Source of the DNA: CAZWCX01 sp964632945
GTDB lineage: Bacteria; Planctomycetota; MHYJ01; WSZJ01; CAZWCX01
NCBI GenBank assembly: GCA_964632945.1
Contig: CAZWCX010000086.1
Span: 1-31,617, forward strand
Reading direction: 5' to 3'
Length of the DNA: 31,617 nucleotides
In this document: in pieces, positions 1 to 8,671 of the stretch
How the letters are laid out: each line of letters opens with the position of its first letter
Numbering within the stretch: position 1 is the stretch's first letter
Translations under genes and position numbers: made by a program
The notes under the pieces: model-generated
What the model was told of the DNA's origin: nothing
What the model saw: the letters and a program-made list of their open reading frames with translations, nothing else
Database searches by the model: none

Positions 1-323
1 ACCAGGTCACCGGCGTGAAATTCGGCGTCCCCAGCGCCGACATCGCCCCGACGAAAACCTGGTCCGACCACCTGACCTGGCTCACCCAGCACCTCTGGGC
101 GTTCGACAAGGTGGGAAATCGCGAAACGATGGATCGCGACGGCACGGTCGAACAGTATAATCACGTCAGCGGAACCTACACCCCCGACCCGATGAACGAG
201 TACATTCTCGGCGCGCAGGCGAGCGATTTCGAGGTCGCGAGGGTCGTCGTCATGTTGCGGCATACCCAAAAGTATCGGCGATTGGCGCGAGAGACTTCAG
301 CTCGCACCGTTGAAAACCCGTGA
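1..323 (+). CDS. 3' end of an RHS/YD-repeat protein (partial)
   Basis: The reading frame is open to the left edge (codons from base 3) and stops at TGA 321-323. Around residues 30-65 from the GTG at 15 it reads FDKVGNRETMDRDGTVEQY, then PDPMNEYILGA. This fits the YD repeat of RHS-type proteins (YDxxGNR...DGT...YxYDxxNRY). RHS proteins are large cell-surface or exported repeat proteins, often with variable or toxic tips. The final ~30 residues no longer look like YD repeats. That could be a natural divergent tip, or a frameshifted, decaying remnant. There is no gene for 560 bp downstream. The family assignment rests on one repeat, and the true start lies outside the window. Confidence 0.5.
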   Translation, partial: QVTGVKFGVPSADIAPTKTWSDHLTWLTQHLWAFDKVGNRETMDRDGTVEQYNHVSGTYTPDPMNEYILGAQASDFEVARVVVMLRHTQKYRRLARETSARTVENP

Positions 324-870
324 ACGGATACGGGCGCAAATTCCGTTTCTCCCATCCATAGTAGTACATAACTTGCTAACGAGACGTGGGAGGCGACCGC
401 GAGTGTACTCGCCTTCTGTGGCCATTCGGTGCAGGCGGCCCGCCGGATCGGGACTGCGAGAGGAGGAAGAAACGGTTACGACCCTGCGAGGGTGCGGCCG
501 GGTCATTGTCGAGGCCGGACCGATCGTGTTCCTCGCCCGCCCCCTCTCGCGGAGAAGCGACCCGAGCGACCGCTGCGTTCGCCCGTGATCCCCCCTGCCG
601 GCCAGAGCAGCGCCGGCCTCAGGACACCTCAACCCCGCGCGGCAACCGCATGGGGGGGGTGCGGGTGGCGTCGCGCGGGGATTCGGGATCCGGGGTTGCG
701 GCCCGTCGCCGCATATGGTGTAATGGAAGGAAGAGAAGCACGGCTGGTAACCGGCGCGCGCCGGTTCGGCCCTACCCGAGGCGGCTCCGATGCGGAGGAA
801 CTGCGTGGAGACCTCATGTTTCAGCCGCCTCCAGGAGGTGAACGCGCCGCGTTGAGCCATCCTGGGGGCC
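324..870. other. Gene-free stretch of about 550 bp
   Basis: Several short open frames overlap here on both strands, but none has a recognisable domain or a well-placed ribosome binding site. The composition matches neighbouring non-coding DNA. A tRNA-like patch near 712-785 was examined and rejected. The stretch presumably holds the terminator of the RHS-like gene and the promoter of the FHA gene at 886, but I cannot point to convincing -35/-10 boxes. Confidence 0.4.
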
Positions 871-876
871 GGAAGG
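871..876 (+). promoter_or_regulatory. Ribosome binding site deciding the start at 886
   Basis: GGAAGG at 871-876 abuts an ATG at 877, which is too close to be used. It lies 9 nt before the next in-frame ATG at 886. Starting at 886 also aligns the protein (MKLLYQV) with its paralogue at 24566 (MKLIYQV). Confidence 0.6.
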
Positions 877-885
877 ATGGCGCGT

Positions 886-3240
886 ATGAAACTCCTGTAT
901 CAGGTTGCCGGCCAGGACCGCGAATACTCCATCACCCAGGCCCAGGTCCACATCGGACGCGATCCGGCCTGCGAGATCCACATCGACGACCCGGCGGTCT
1001 CCCGCCGGCACGTCACCCTGACGTGGGAAAACGGCCAGCTGACGGCCGTGGACGAACAGAGCGGCAACGGCATGTTCGTCAATGACGTGCGCCTCGAAAA
1101 GGCGGTCCTGCAACCGGGCGATGTCCTGCGCGCGGGCCCCTACGGCCTGACGCTCGTGGCGGATCGGGACCAGGACCAGGTGGCGACGGCCGAAGCGACG
1201 ATGCATGACGCCGAATTCGGCCTGAGTGCGGCCCTCCCGCACGCGGCGTCGCCGGTCGCGCAGGCGGCCGTCCCGAACGGATTCGCCGGCGGCGTGGCCA
1301 CCCCGGCGGCCGCGGTCGCCTCCGCGGCGCCTGCCCCGCCCACGGGCGCCCCGACCCCGCAGACGCCGGGCCGCGTCCTCGGCGTCCTGACCGTGGTCGG
1401 CGGCATGGCCCGCCGCTCGTACAACCTGGTCGCCGGCGCCCGGATCACCCTCGGCTCCGACCCGGACAACGTGGCCGTGCTCCAGGGCAAAGGCGTCTCC
1501 GGACACCACGCGGAGGTGGTTCCGCGCGGCCGGGGGTGGGTCGTTCGCGACCTCAAGTCCCGCAACGGCACCTGGGTCGGCGGCAAGAAGGTGGAAGAGC
1601 ACGAACTGAAGCACAACGATGCCGTGCACTTCGGCTCGGTCGTGCTCGAGTTCATGGATCCGTCGGCGGCATCGTCCGCCCCGGCCGCGGGTTCCGGGCG
1701 TCCCCGCGCCGCGCAGCGGCGCCGCCGGCTCCTCGTCGGGTCCGGCGTGGGAGGGGCCGCGCTGATCCTCGCGCTCCTGACCTGGGGATTCTCCGGACCG
1801 GAACAGCCCGTGGTGCCGGCGAACTCGATGAACCTGACCTCGGAGGGTGCCCCGACGAAGGCGGAGGTCGAACGCCGCATCCGGTTGCAGACCGGACAGA
1901 CGTTGCAGGCGTACCAGGAGGCGTTGAAGCGCCGGTTCCTGGATCCGACGCTGAACGGCAAGGTGTCGGATCTCCTGAGCGAACTGCTGGGCGCCATGCC
2001 GCCCTCCAACCAGGATCGGCGCGTCCTCGGCACGCTTTCGAGCATCCTGATCGAGGCCCAGCGCCGTCAACCGTCGTTCCAGGGGATCGATTGGCGTGAA
2101 CTGGAATCCCGCGCCCAGGAGGCGCGGGTCCATCCGCTCACCGGATCGATCGGCCGCGAGTTGCAGGCTTGGGCAAAGGCGGAACGCGACAACCAGTCGT
2201 TCCTGTCCGACGCGCGCGACAAGTATCGCGCCCGCCGGCCGGAGGAGGCGTTCACCCTGCTCAAGCGGGTGGAGTCGTCCAGCGTCTATCAGCGGGAATC
2301 CACGCGGCTCCTGCTCGAGATCAAGGACCAGTTGATCGAGCGCACGGTGGCGCAGGCCAAATCGTCGATCGACGCCGGCGACTTCGAGACTGCGCTGGTC
2401 GGGATCGACGAAATCCTGACCCTGTTCGAGACCCGCTATCCGGACGCCATTCTGACGCTTTCCCCGTTCCGCAAGGAGGCGGAGAGTTCGATCCGTTACC
2501 AGAAGGTGCTGGCGGAAGTCCGCCTGTTGATGGAGCGCAAGAGTTGGGAGGAGGCCGAAGCCGCGATCGCGGGCCTGGACTACGGAACGCCGCCGGTGAT
2601 TCGCCTGGAAGCGGACCGACTGATGGAGCGGATTCGGGTGAAGAAAATCGCCGAGGCCGCGCGAGAGCAGTACAACCGCGGGGATGGGAACGCCGCGCTG
2701 ACGCTCCTGCAGACGGAGGTCAGTCCGGAGTTGTTGGCCATGCGCGCGCGGATCTCCGCCGTCGTGAACGCGTTCCGCTCCGCGCAGCAGGCGATGGCAT
2801 CCCGGCAGGTCGAGCAGGCGAAGAAACACCTCGGCCGGGTGGTCGGCCTGGAGGCGAATCCCAACAACCGCTACCACAAGGAGGCCAAGCGGTTGCTCGG
2901 GGACCGCACCAGCCAGGATCTGATCCGGGCCGATGCGGCCGCGGAGGCAGGCCTCGAGGCGGAGCGCCGCGAGGACCTGTCCACTGCGCGGGACCAGTAC
3001 GAGGAGGCATTGCAGCTGAACCCGTCGCAGAAGCAGGCGAATGCGGCCATCCGGGTATTCCTGCGCCAGGCGCAGATCGACTACAACCTGGACAACCTCG
3101 CCTACCAGCGGAGAGAGATGTCCCGCGAGACGCTGCTCGAGCGCTGGCGGAACAAGCTGTCCTTCCTGCGGCTCGCCGACGGCGCCGTATACGAGATGTA
3201 CCGGGACGGTCTGGCGCGATTGGAGGCGGCGAACGAGTAG
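886..3240 (+). CDS. Membrane protein with two FHA domains and a TPR-like periplasmic/cytoplasmic repeat region
   Basis: Protein of 784 aa from the start at 886. FHA domain 1 (residues 1-93) keeps GR (24-25), SRRH (39-42) and NG, the residues that read phosphothreonine. FHA domain 2 (~166-257) has GS instead of GR (190-191) and SGHH instead of SRRH, so phosphopeptide binding there is doubtful. An Ala/Pro-rich linker joins the two. A basic stretch then leads to one membrane segment (~283-302). The remaining ~480 residues are charged and helical, with recurring Y/A-rich segments that resemble TPR or Sel1-like repeats. It is a paralogue of 24566-26929, with the same order of parts and nearly the same length. 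FHA domains bind phosphothreonine proteins in the cytoplasm; the role of the repeat part is unknown. It stands alone upstream of a glycosyltransferase pair. Confidence 0.85.
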   Translation: MKLLYQVAGQDREYSITQAQVHIGRDPACEIHIDDPAVSRRHVTLTWENGQLTAVDEQSGNGMFVNDVRLEKAVLQPGDVLRAGPYGLTLVADRDQDQVATAEATMHDAEFGLSAALPHAASPVAQAAVPNGFAGGVATPAAAVASAAPAPPTGAPTPQTPGRVLGVLTVVGGMARRSYNLVAGARITLGSDPDNVAVLQGKGVSGHHAEVVPRGRGWVVRDLKSRNGTWVGGKKVEEHELKHNDAVHFGSVVLEFMDPSAASSAPAAGSGRPRAAQRRRRLLVGSGVGGAALILALLTWGFSGPEQPVVPANSMNLTSEGAPTKAEVERRIRLQTGQTLQAYQEALKRRFLDPTLNGKVSDLLSELLGAMPPSNQDRRVLGTLSSILIEAQRRQPSFQGIDWRELESRAQEARVHPLTGSIGRELQAWAKAERDNQSFLSDARDKYRARRPEEAFTLLKRVESSSVYQRESTRLLLEIKDQLIERTVAQAKSSIDAGDFETALVGIDEILTLFETRYPDAILTLSPFRKEAESSIRYQKVLAEVRLLMERKSWEEAEAAIAGLDYGTPPVIRLEADRLMERIRVKKIAEAAREQYNRGDGNAALTLLQTEVSPELLAMRARISAVVNAFRSAQQAMASRQVEQAKKHLGRVVGLEANPNNRYHKEAKRLLGDRTSQDLIRADAAAEAGLEAERREDLSTARDQYEEALQLNPSQKQANAAIRVFLRQAQIDYNLDNLAYQRREMSRETLLERWRNKLSFLRLADGAVYEMYRDGLARLEAANE

Positions 3241-3391
3241 CGGCGGGTGATTCGGCGGGACGCGCGGGCGCGAAGTCGACCGCGGATTGCCGGTCCAGAG
3301 CGGCGCCGCGCGGACGGATGCGCGCGACGCGAAATCCCGGGAGGGCGCGCGGGCGTTGCAACCCCGGACGGATTGTGGGAAGGTACGCGCC

Positions 3392-4801
3392 ATGCCCGAT
3401 CCGTCCTCGCCCGGGAGCGGCGTGCCGCCCCCTCCCGGACCGCCCGTGCCGGATGACGCCGGTCCGGCCTGCCCCGCGCCGCCGGTTCCGGCCCCGCGAC
3501 CGCCGCGTCGGCTCCCGGGCCGCGTGGCCTGGGCGCTCGTCGCGCTGCTGGCGGCCCTGCTGGTGGGGATCGCCGTCCGGCGCGTGATCACGGACAACTC
3601 GGATTTCGACGGATTTCATCGCGCCGGCGAGGCCGTCCTCGCCGGGCAGGACATTTACGGCGACAAGGCGGTGCGGCGCTACCTGCCGTGCTTTCCTCTC
3701 TTCCTGGCGCCGCTCGCCTTGTTGCCCCTCCCCTGGGCCGCCGGCGTCTGGGCCCTCCTTTCGCTTGCGGCCTGCGCGGGCACCCTGCGCGAACTCGCCC
3801 TGCTTCTCGGCATCGGCCCGCGCACGGTCCGCGCCCTCTGGGGGACCGCGATTCTGACTTCGCCTTTCTGGGTCGACGGGTTGGTCATGGGGCAGGTCAA
3901 CCCGCTCCTGGTCTACCTGATGACGCTCGGGATCCGCTGGGCTGCACAGAATCGTTGCGGGAGCGCCGGGGCGATCCTGGGCGTCGCGGTGGCGCTGAAA
4001 CTGACGCCGGCGCTCGTGGTCTTTCTCGCCCTCTGGCGCATGCGGATGCGGCTCGTGGTCGCGGCGGGGGGAACGCTGCTCCTGATTGCCGGGGCGCTGC
4101 CGGCGGCCGTGTGGGGACCGGGCCGGACGGCGGAGCTGTACCGGATGTGGGCCGGGGAGGCGCTGGTCGGCGGCGTGGGGGGGGAAGACGCGGCCGCCGG
4201 TCGGTCACTCCGCTTCAACAACCAATCGATTCCGGCTTGGACCACCCGGCTGCTCACGCCGGTGGACGCCGGGACCCGCAAGCGTCGCTTCACCGTGAAC
4301 GTGGCGGCGCTGGATGCCGAGACCGCCGGATGGGTCGCGCGCGCGCTGCTGGCGGCGCTTGCGGGCGCCACCCTGTGGGCGTGGGGGCGGCCGGGACGCC
4401 GCCTCTCCCCGGCCGCGGCTCCCGTGGCGGCCGCGCCGTCGAAGGCTGCCCCGGACGCCCGATCGGTCGTGCTCCCCGCCGCCGGCGCCTCGGCCGCCTG
4501 GCTCGGGGAGGCCTCCCTCGCCATGGCCGGCACCGTCCTTCTCTCGCCGATTGCCTGGACCTCGCACTTCCAGGCCATGGCGCTGCCGGTGGCGATCCTC
4601 TGCCGCGCCGCCGCCGATCCCGCCGACCCGGCCCGTGCCGCCGCGCGCGCCGGATTGTCCGCTCTCGCGCTGTCGCTGGCGGGCCTGGCCTCCCCGGTGA
4701 CGCGGGCGCTCGGATGCCCGCTCCTGGGCTGCCTCGCCGTCTGGGCCGCCACCGCCCTTTGGTTGCGGCGCGCGGCTCCTCCTGCTACCCTCCGCCCATG
4801 A
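3392..4801 (+). CDS. GT87/DUF2029-type polyprenol-phosphate-dependent glycosyltransferase, integral membrane
   Basis: Protein of 469 aa. The ATG at 3392 is chosen because GGGAAGG (3377-3383) lies 8 nt upstream; the frame is open further upstream but without such a site. After a Pro-rich cytoplasmic tail come many hydrophobic segments. The first extramembrane loop reads DFDGFHRAGEAVLAGQDIYG, the loop typical of GT87/DUF2029 transferases, where an Asp acts in catalysis. GQVNPLLVYLM and KLTPALVVFLALWR are further family landmarks. These GT-C enzymes move sugars, often mannose, from a polyprenyl-phosphate donor on the outer face of the membrane. The gene overlaps the next one by 4 nt (ATGA), so the two are probably translated together in assembling a cell-surface glycan. 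The sugar is not predictable. Confidence 0.8.
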   Translation: MPDPSSPGSGVPPPPGPPVPDDAGPACPAPPVPAPRPPRRLPGRVAWALVALLAALLVGIAVRRVITDNSDFDGFHRAGEAVLAGQDIYGDKAVRRYLPCFPLFLAPLALLPLPWAAGVWALLSLAACAGTLRELALLLGIGPRTVRALWGTAILTSPFWVDGLVMGQVNPLLVYLMTLGIRWAAQNRCGSAGAILGVAVALKLTPALVVFLALWRMRMRLVVAAGGTLLLIAGALPAAVWGPGRTAELYRMWAGEALVGGVGGEDAAAGRSLRFNNQSIPAWTTRLLTPVDAGTRKRRFTVNVAALDAETAGWVARALLAALAGATLWAWGRPGRRLSPAAAPVAAAPSKAAPDARSVVLPAAGASAAWLGEASLAMAGTVLLSPIAWTSHFQAMALPVAILCRAAADPADPARAAARAGLSALALSLAGLASPVTRALGCPLLGCLAVWAATALWLRRAAPPATLRP

Positions 4802-7317
4802 GCCCGACCCCGGACGTCTCCGTCATCGTCGTCGCCTGGAACGGCCGCGACATCCTGCTGCGCTGTCTCGAGGCCCTCCACCGCGAACCGCAGGGGGTCC
4901 GGTTCGAGACCATCGTCGTCGACAACGCCTCCTCCGACGGCGCTCCCGACGCGGTCGCCCGCGCCTTTCCCGCGGTCATCCTGGCGCGCAATGCGTTCAA
5001 CCGCGGCTTCGCCCGCGCCGTGAACCAGGGGCTCGCGCGCGCGCGCGGCCGCGTCCCCGTGCTCCTCAACCCCGACACCCTCCCCGGGCCCGGCCTGCTC
5101 GAACGGCTCGTCCGCTACCTCGATGCCTCCCCCGACGCCGGCCTCGCGGGCGTGCAACTCCTCCACGAGGACGGCTCGCTGCAGAATTCGATCGACAACG
5201 ACCCGCGCCTGCTGACCGAGATCGTCCCCAAGGGGATCCTGCGCCGCTGTTTGCCGCGCCGGTTCCCGAGCAAGCGGACGCCGTTTTCCGGCCCGACGGG
5301 CGTCGAGACGGTGATCGGGGCGTGCATGGCGATCCGACGGGAGGCGATGGAGCAGGCGGGCGTGCTGGACGAGGGGTACTTTCTGTTCCTGGAAGAGACC
5401 GACTGGTGCGGGGCGCTGCGCCGGGCGGGGTGGCGGGTCGTTCATCTGCCTGAGGCCCGCCTCATCCACCTGCAGGGGAAAAGCAAGGACGTCGCGCCCG
5501 CCGCGGTGCGCATCGAGTACCTGCGGTCGCTTTTTCGCTATTTCCGGAAGAATCGGGGCGTGGCGGTCTGGTTCGCGCTGCGCGCGGTGCGCCTGGTGCG
5601 CACCGCGGTCGACTGGGTGGGGGCGGCGGCCGCCTGCCTCGGCACCGCCCTGCGCGATGACCGGCGCCGGATGCGCCTGCGAGTGGTTTCCGCGCTGCTG
5701 TCGTGGCAGGCGCGCGGGTGTCCCGAGGACGAGGGGCTGCAGTCGCGGGCGTGGCTCGACGAGCGCCCCGAGCTGGCCGCCCCGCCGGTCGACGCCGCCC
5801 CGGTGCCGGCGCTCGGCGCGGACGCGCTGGCCGACCTCGACGCGCTCGGTCGGCGCGCGGGCGTCGAAACGCTCAAGGACGTGCGCATCAAGCGCCTGTT
5901 CCGGATCCGCGACGGGTCCGCGACCTGGCTGGTGAAGGTGTACCGCGCGCGCCGCGGGGCCAGCCTGCTGCGCGCCGCGTGGTCCGGCACGAGGGCGGAG
6001 CACGAGGATGCGGTCGCGCGCGAGGCCGCGCGGCGCGGCGTCCCCACCCTGGTCCCCGACCGGGTCCTGGTCCGCCGCGAGGCCGGATGGCCGCGGGAGA
6101 GCGCGGTCGTGCATCGCGAGCGCGCCGCCGTCCCGCTGGACCGGTTCCTGCGCGAGGAACGATCCCGTTTGCGCCGTTGCCGGGCGATCGAGGCGTACGC
6201 GCGGCTCGCGCGGCGCATGCACGACACCGGCGTCCACCAGGACGACCTCGACCCCAACAATGCGCTCCTGGAGTGGGTGGACGGGCGGCCGCAACTCTGG
6301 CTCATCGACCACGAGCGCGTCACGATCCGCCCCCCGCTCGGACCGGACGAACGAACCTGGAGCCTGGCGAAGCTGCACCGCTTCACGGGGGTGTCCGCGG
6401 GGGAGCGTGCGCGCTTCCTGCGCGCGTACGCCGGCGCGCGGGCCGCGCCCGGGTCCGGCACCTGGCGCGAACTCGCTCGCCGCGTGCTGGCCGAGCACCG
6501 GAACGTGCTGCGCCGGGACTTTGCGCGCGCGGCGCGCGCCGCGGAGCGTCCGGACCGGAACCTGGGAGTGCGCGAAACGGCGGCGGGCCGCCTGCTCTTC
6601 CGGCGTCGCCTGCCCCACGGCCCGGATCTCGCCGGCGTGGACGGGGCGGACGGGGCCTTGCCGCCTGCCGGACCACCGGATCGCCGCACGGAAATCCCCG
6701 TCGAGATCGGCGGCCGCACGTGCGCGGGCATCTCGTGGAGCGTGCCCTCGGCGACCCAGGCGCGGGAGATCTGGGCCGCGTCCCAGGGACTTCTCCGCGT
6801 GCGCGCGCCGGTCGTCCCGCTGATTCTTGCCCGGCTGGAACGCGGTTCCGTACCGACGGCGCGTCTGCTGGCGGCGGACGAACCGGGCAGCCGACCGTTC
6901 GCGGACCTCCTCGCCGCCGCCGACTCGCGCGACCGAATCGCGCTCGCGGCCGCCCTCGGCCACGCCCTCGGCCGGCTCGCGCACGCGGGGGTGGGTTTCC
7001 CCTTCCTCACCGCCCCCCCGCCGGTCTTCCCCGACTTCGGCCTCGTTCGGGTCTCCCCCTCCGGCGCGGTGCGCTTCCTCCCGTTCACCGCGGCGGAAGC
7101 GTTGCCGTCCCCGCGCGACGCGCGGCACGCCGCCGATCTCGAATCCGTGCGCGCGTGGGCCGAAGCGCTCGAGTTCCGGGCCGCCACCGGGCCCGCCGCG
7201 CGATCCGCTCTCGCCCAGGCGTTCGCCCGCGCCGCCGGCGTCCCCGCCCGCGCCGTGGCCGCGTTCCTGCGCGCCGCCGCGGCGCCGCGTGAAATCCGCG
7301 ACCCCGCGAATTCGTGA
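4798..7317 (+). CDS. GT2 glycosyltransferase fused to an LPS-type kinase and a degenerate second kinase domain
   Basis: Protein of 839 aa starting in the ATGA overlap with the GT87 gene. Residues 1-270 are a GT-A family 2 transferase of the rhamnosyltransferase type: VSVIVVAWNG at 7-16, VDNASSDG at 41-48, the metal-binding NPDT at 91-94, and EETDW at 199-203. Residues ~340-545 form a Kdo/WaaP/InaA-type small-molecule kinase with a candidate Lys (WLVK, K380), the catalytic loop HQDDLDPNN (480-488) and LIDHERV (504-510, DFG equivalent). Residues ~560-839 start like a second copy (GRLLFRRRLPHG), but where the HxDxxxxN loop belongs it reads HAGVGFPFL, so this copy looks inactive. The protein probably adds and phosphorylates a sugar of a lipid-linked surface glycan. 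The acceptor is unknown. Confidence 0.8.
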   Translation: MSPTPDVSVIVVAWNGRDILLRCLEALHREPQGVRFETIVVDNASSDGAPDAVARAFPAVILARNAFNRGFARAVNQGLARARGRVPVLLNPDTLPGPGLLERLVRYLDASPDAGLAGVQLLHEDGSLQNSIDNDPRLLTEIVPKGILRRCLPRRFPSKRTPFSGPTGVETVIGACMAIRREAMEQAGVLDEGYFLFLEETDWCGALRRAGWRVVHLPEARLIHLQGKSKDVAPAAVRIEYLRSLFRYFRKNRGVAVWFALRAVRLVRTAVDWVGAAAACLGTALRDDRRRMRLRVVSALLSWQARGCPEDEGLQSRAWLDERPELAAPPVDAAPVPALGADALADLDALGRRAGVETLKDVRIKRLFRIRDGSATWLVKVYRARRGASLLRAAWSGTRAEHEDAVAREAARRGVPTLVPDRVLVRREAGWPRESAVVHRERAAVPLDRFLREERSRLRRCRAIEAYARLARRMHDTGVHQDDLDPNNALLEWVDGRPQLWLIDHERVTIRPPLGPDERTWSLAKLHRFTGVSAGERARFLRAYAGARAAPGSGTWRELARRVLAEHRNVLRRDFARAARAAERPDRNLGVRETAAGRLLFRRRLPHGPDLAGVDGADGALPPAGPPDRRTEIPVEIGGRTCAGISWSVPSATQAREIWAASQGLLRVRAPVVPLILARLERGSVPTARLLAADEPGSRPFADLLAAADSRDRIALAAALGHALGRLAHAGVGFPFLTAPPPVFPDFGLVRVSPSGAVRFLPFTAAEALPSPRDARHAADLESVRAWAEALEFRAATGPAARSALAQAFARAAGVPARAVAAFLRAAAAPREIRDPANS

Positions 7318-7342
7318 CCCCGGGCGGCCGCACGCACCGCGC

Positions 7343-7930
7343 TCACGACAGGAACTTGATCCACCCGCCGCAATGGCACTTCACGTTGAAGACGTGCTTC
7401 CCGAAGACGAAGTTGCCGCACTTCTTGCAGAAGCCGTAGCGGGTCAGCATGAAGTAGGTCCACAGGCTGTAGACCAGCCACCCGAGCACGGCTGCGGTCA
7501 ACAACACCCCACCGCTCGCCGCCAGCGGGTTCTTGAACTGGCCCGTGTCGAACGAAAAGGTCACCTTGTCCAGCCAGTCCTTGGTCCAGGGCCAGCGCTC
7601 CGCGAACGACCAGGAGTAGAGCGCAAACCCGCTGACCCCCACGGCCCCGAGCCAAACCAGCGCCCCCAGGGTCTTCCAGACCGCGTTCCAGCGGTTCTTC
7701 CACTTCAACGCCTGCAGGAAATCGAAAAACCCCGGCTCGAGCAACTTGTCCGCGAACTTGGGGTCGTTCAGGCACACGCCGCGGAAATTCCCGTTGGACA
7801 GCATGCCCAGGAACTCGTCGTTGTAGTAGAGGTTCGCCCCCTTGCCGCGGTCGAGGAGGATCGAGACCACGGAGTAGCGGAGGAGGTCCTGAAACCAGGG
7901 CTGCTTCTCGACGTCGGTGTACAGGGCCAT
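7343..7930 (-). CDS. Small membrane protein with C-terminal zinc ribbon, unknown function
   Basis: Protein of 195 aa. I do not recognise a family. The N-terminal ~80 residues are soluble and begin MALYTDVEKQPWFQDLL. Two membrane segments follow at ~85-107 and ~138-161. The C-terminal tail carries C168-x2-C171 and C185-x-C187, which together can bind one zinc. GAGAGG lies 7 nt before the start. It converges on the glycosyltransferase fusion with only 25 nt between the stops, and no clear terminator is seen there. The next gene upstream on the same strand (DinB-like) is 33 nt away, so the two may be co-transcribed. Confidence 0.7.
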   Translation of the reverse strand: MALYTDVEKQPWFQDLLRYSVVSILLDRGKGANLYYNDEFLGMLSNGNFRGVCLNDPKFADKLLEPGFFDFLQALKWKNRWNAVWKTLGALVWLGAVGVSGFALYSWSFAERWPWTKDWLDKVTFSFDTGQFKNPLAASGGVLLTAAVLGWLVYSLWTYFMLTRYGFCKKCGNFVFGKHVFNVKCHCGGWIKFLS

Positions 7931-7963
7931 GAAACGCCTCTCGACGACGGGACGAAGATCGAG

Positions 7964-8467
7964 CTAGATCGCCGGCGCGGGCTGTCCGAACGCGGCCCAC
8001 TCTTCCCGGGCCGGGCCATACACGCCGGGCACCGCAAGCCCGGCCTGGCGCATGAGCACGGTCATCTGCCCGCGGTGGTGCGCCTGGTGGAGAATCAGGC
8101 AGGCAAGGGTGAAGCCTCGCTTCCAGCGCTCGCCGTACATGTCGTCCTCGACGAGCAGCGCGGCGTCGGTCCAGGACTCCCGGATCACCCGGGCCGCCGA
8201 GGCGGCCGCCTGCTCGTACGCCGCCAGGACGGCGGACGCCTGCGCGGGAACCGCCGCATCGTGGGTCGGGCCGTCGATCTTCAATCCGGTGCGCGCGAGC
8301 ATCTCGGGAATCGTTTGCGCGAGATGCCAGGCGATGCGCCCGAGCGTGCGATCCTGGGGGGTGGCCGGACGGGTCAGAGAGGCGTCCGTGAGCGCCGCGA
8401 TCATCTTGCGCGTGCCCCCCGATTCGTACTCCCAGGACTTGAGAAACGATTCCAGAGAGGTGAACAT
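7964..8467 (-). CDS. DinB-family four-helix metal-binding protein
   Basis: Protein of 167 aa, the usual size for DinB/YfiT-like proteins. The three metal-ligand histidines are visible: H48 in RIAWHLAQ, and H127 and H131 in HQAHHRGQM. The family signature around them continues as RQAGLAVPGVYGP. GGGAG lies ~7 nt before the start. Proteins of this superfamily bind a divalent metal; some are thiol-dependent transferases, and many are of unknown activity. It is transcribed away from the lipoprotein/sigma operon and is probably the first gene of a two-gene minus-strand unit with the zinc-ribbon membrane protein. Confidence 0.85.
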   Translation of the reverse strand: MFTSLESFLKSWEYESGGTRKMIAALTDASLTRPATPQDRTLGRIAWHLAQTIPEMLARTGLKIDGPTHDAAVPAQASAVLAAYEQAAASAARVIRESWTDAALLVEDDMYGERWKRGFTLACLILHQAHHRGQMTVLMRQAGLAVPGVYGPAREEWAAFGQPAPAI

Positions 8468-8602
8468 GGCCGGCTCCCGAATGGGGTCGCCGTCACCCTA
8501 CCTTCGACGGGGGCCGAACGCAAGTTCCCGGCGGCGATGGCCCGGGGGCGGCCGGATGGGGTTTTCCCCCCCGCGAGTCGGATTTATTTTCCCGGCGCGT
8601 CC

Positions 8603-8621
8603 GATTCGTGTCATCCGAATC
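8603..8621. promoter_or_regulatory. Inverted repeat in a divergent intergenic region, possible operator
   Basis: GATTCG at 8603-8608 and CGAATC at 8616-8621 form an inverted repeat with a 7-nt spacer. It extends by one more pair (C8602/G8622). It lies between the divergent DinB-like gene and the lipoprotein-sigma operon, about 50 nt before the lipoprotein start. A dimeric regulator could bind here, but no -10/-35 boxes can be tied to it. Confidence 0.3.
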
Positions 8622-8671
8622 GACTCCTTTCCCGTCAACGGGATGGACCCGGTGGAAGAAGGAGGAAACGC

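Noticed and set aside
712..785. tRNA-like patch: D-loop-like TGGTGTAATGG, an anticodon-loop-like CTGGTAA and a GGTTCGG T-loop-like stretch
   Set aside because: The anticodon stem pairs over only three base pairs, the T-arm does not close and no 7-bp acceptor stem can be drawn. It is probably chance.
814..3597. Very long minus-strand open frame (over 900 codons) opposite the FHA gene
   Set aside because: High-GC codon use keeps the opposite frame free of stops. The translation is Arg/Gly/Pro-rich with no domain, while the plus strand encodes clear FHA domains.
3913..8000. Other long minus-strand frames opposite the glycosyltransferase genes
   Set aside because: These are shadows of the real genes on the plus strand: low-complexity Arg/Ala sequence, no ribosome sites and no known motifs.
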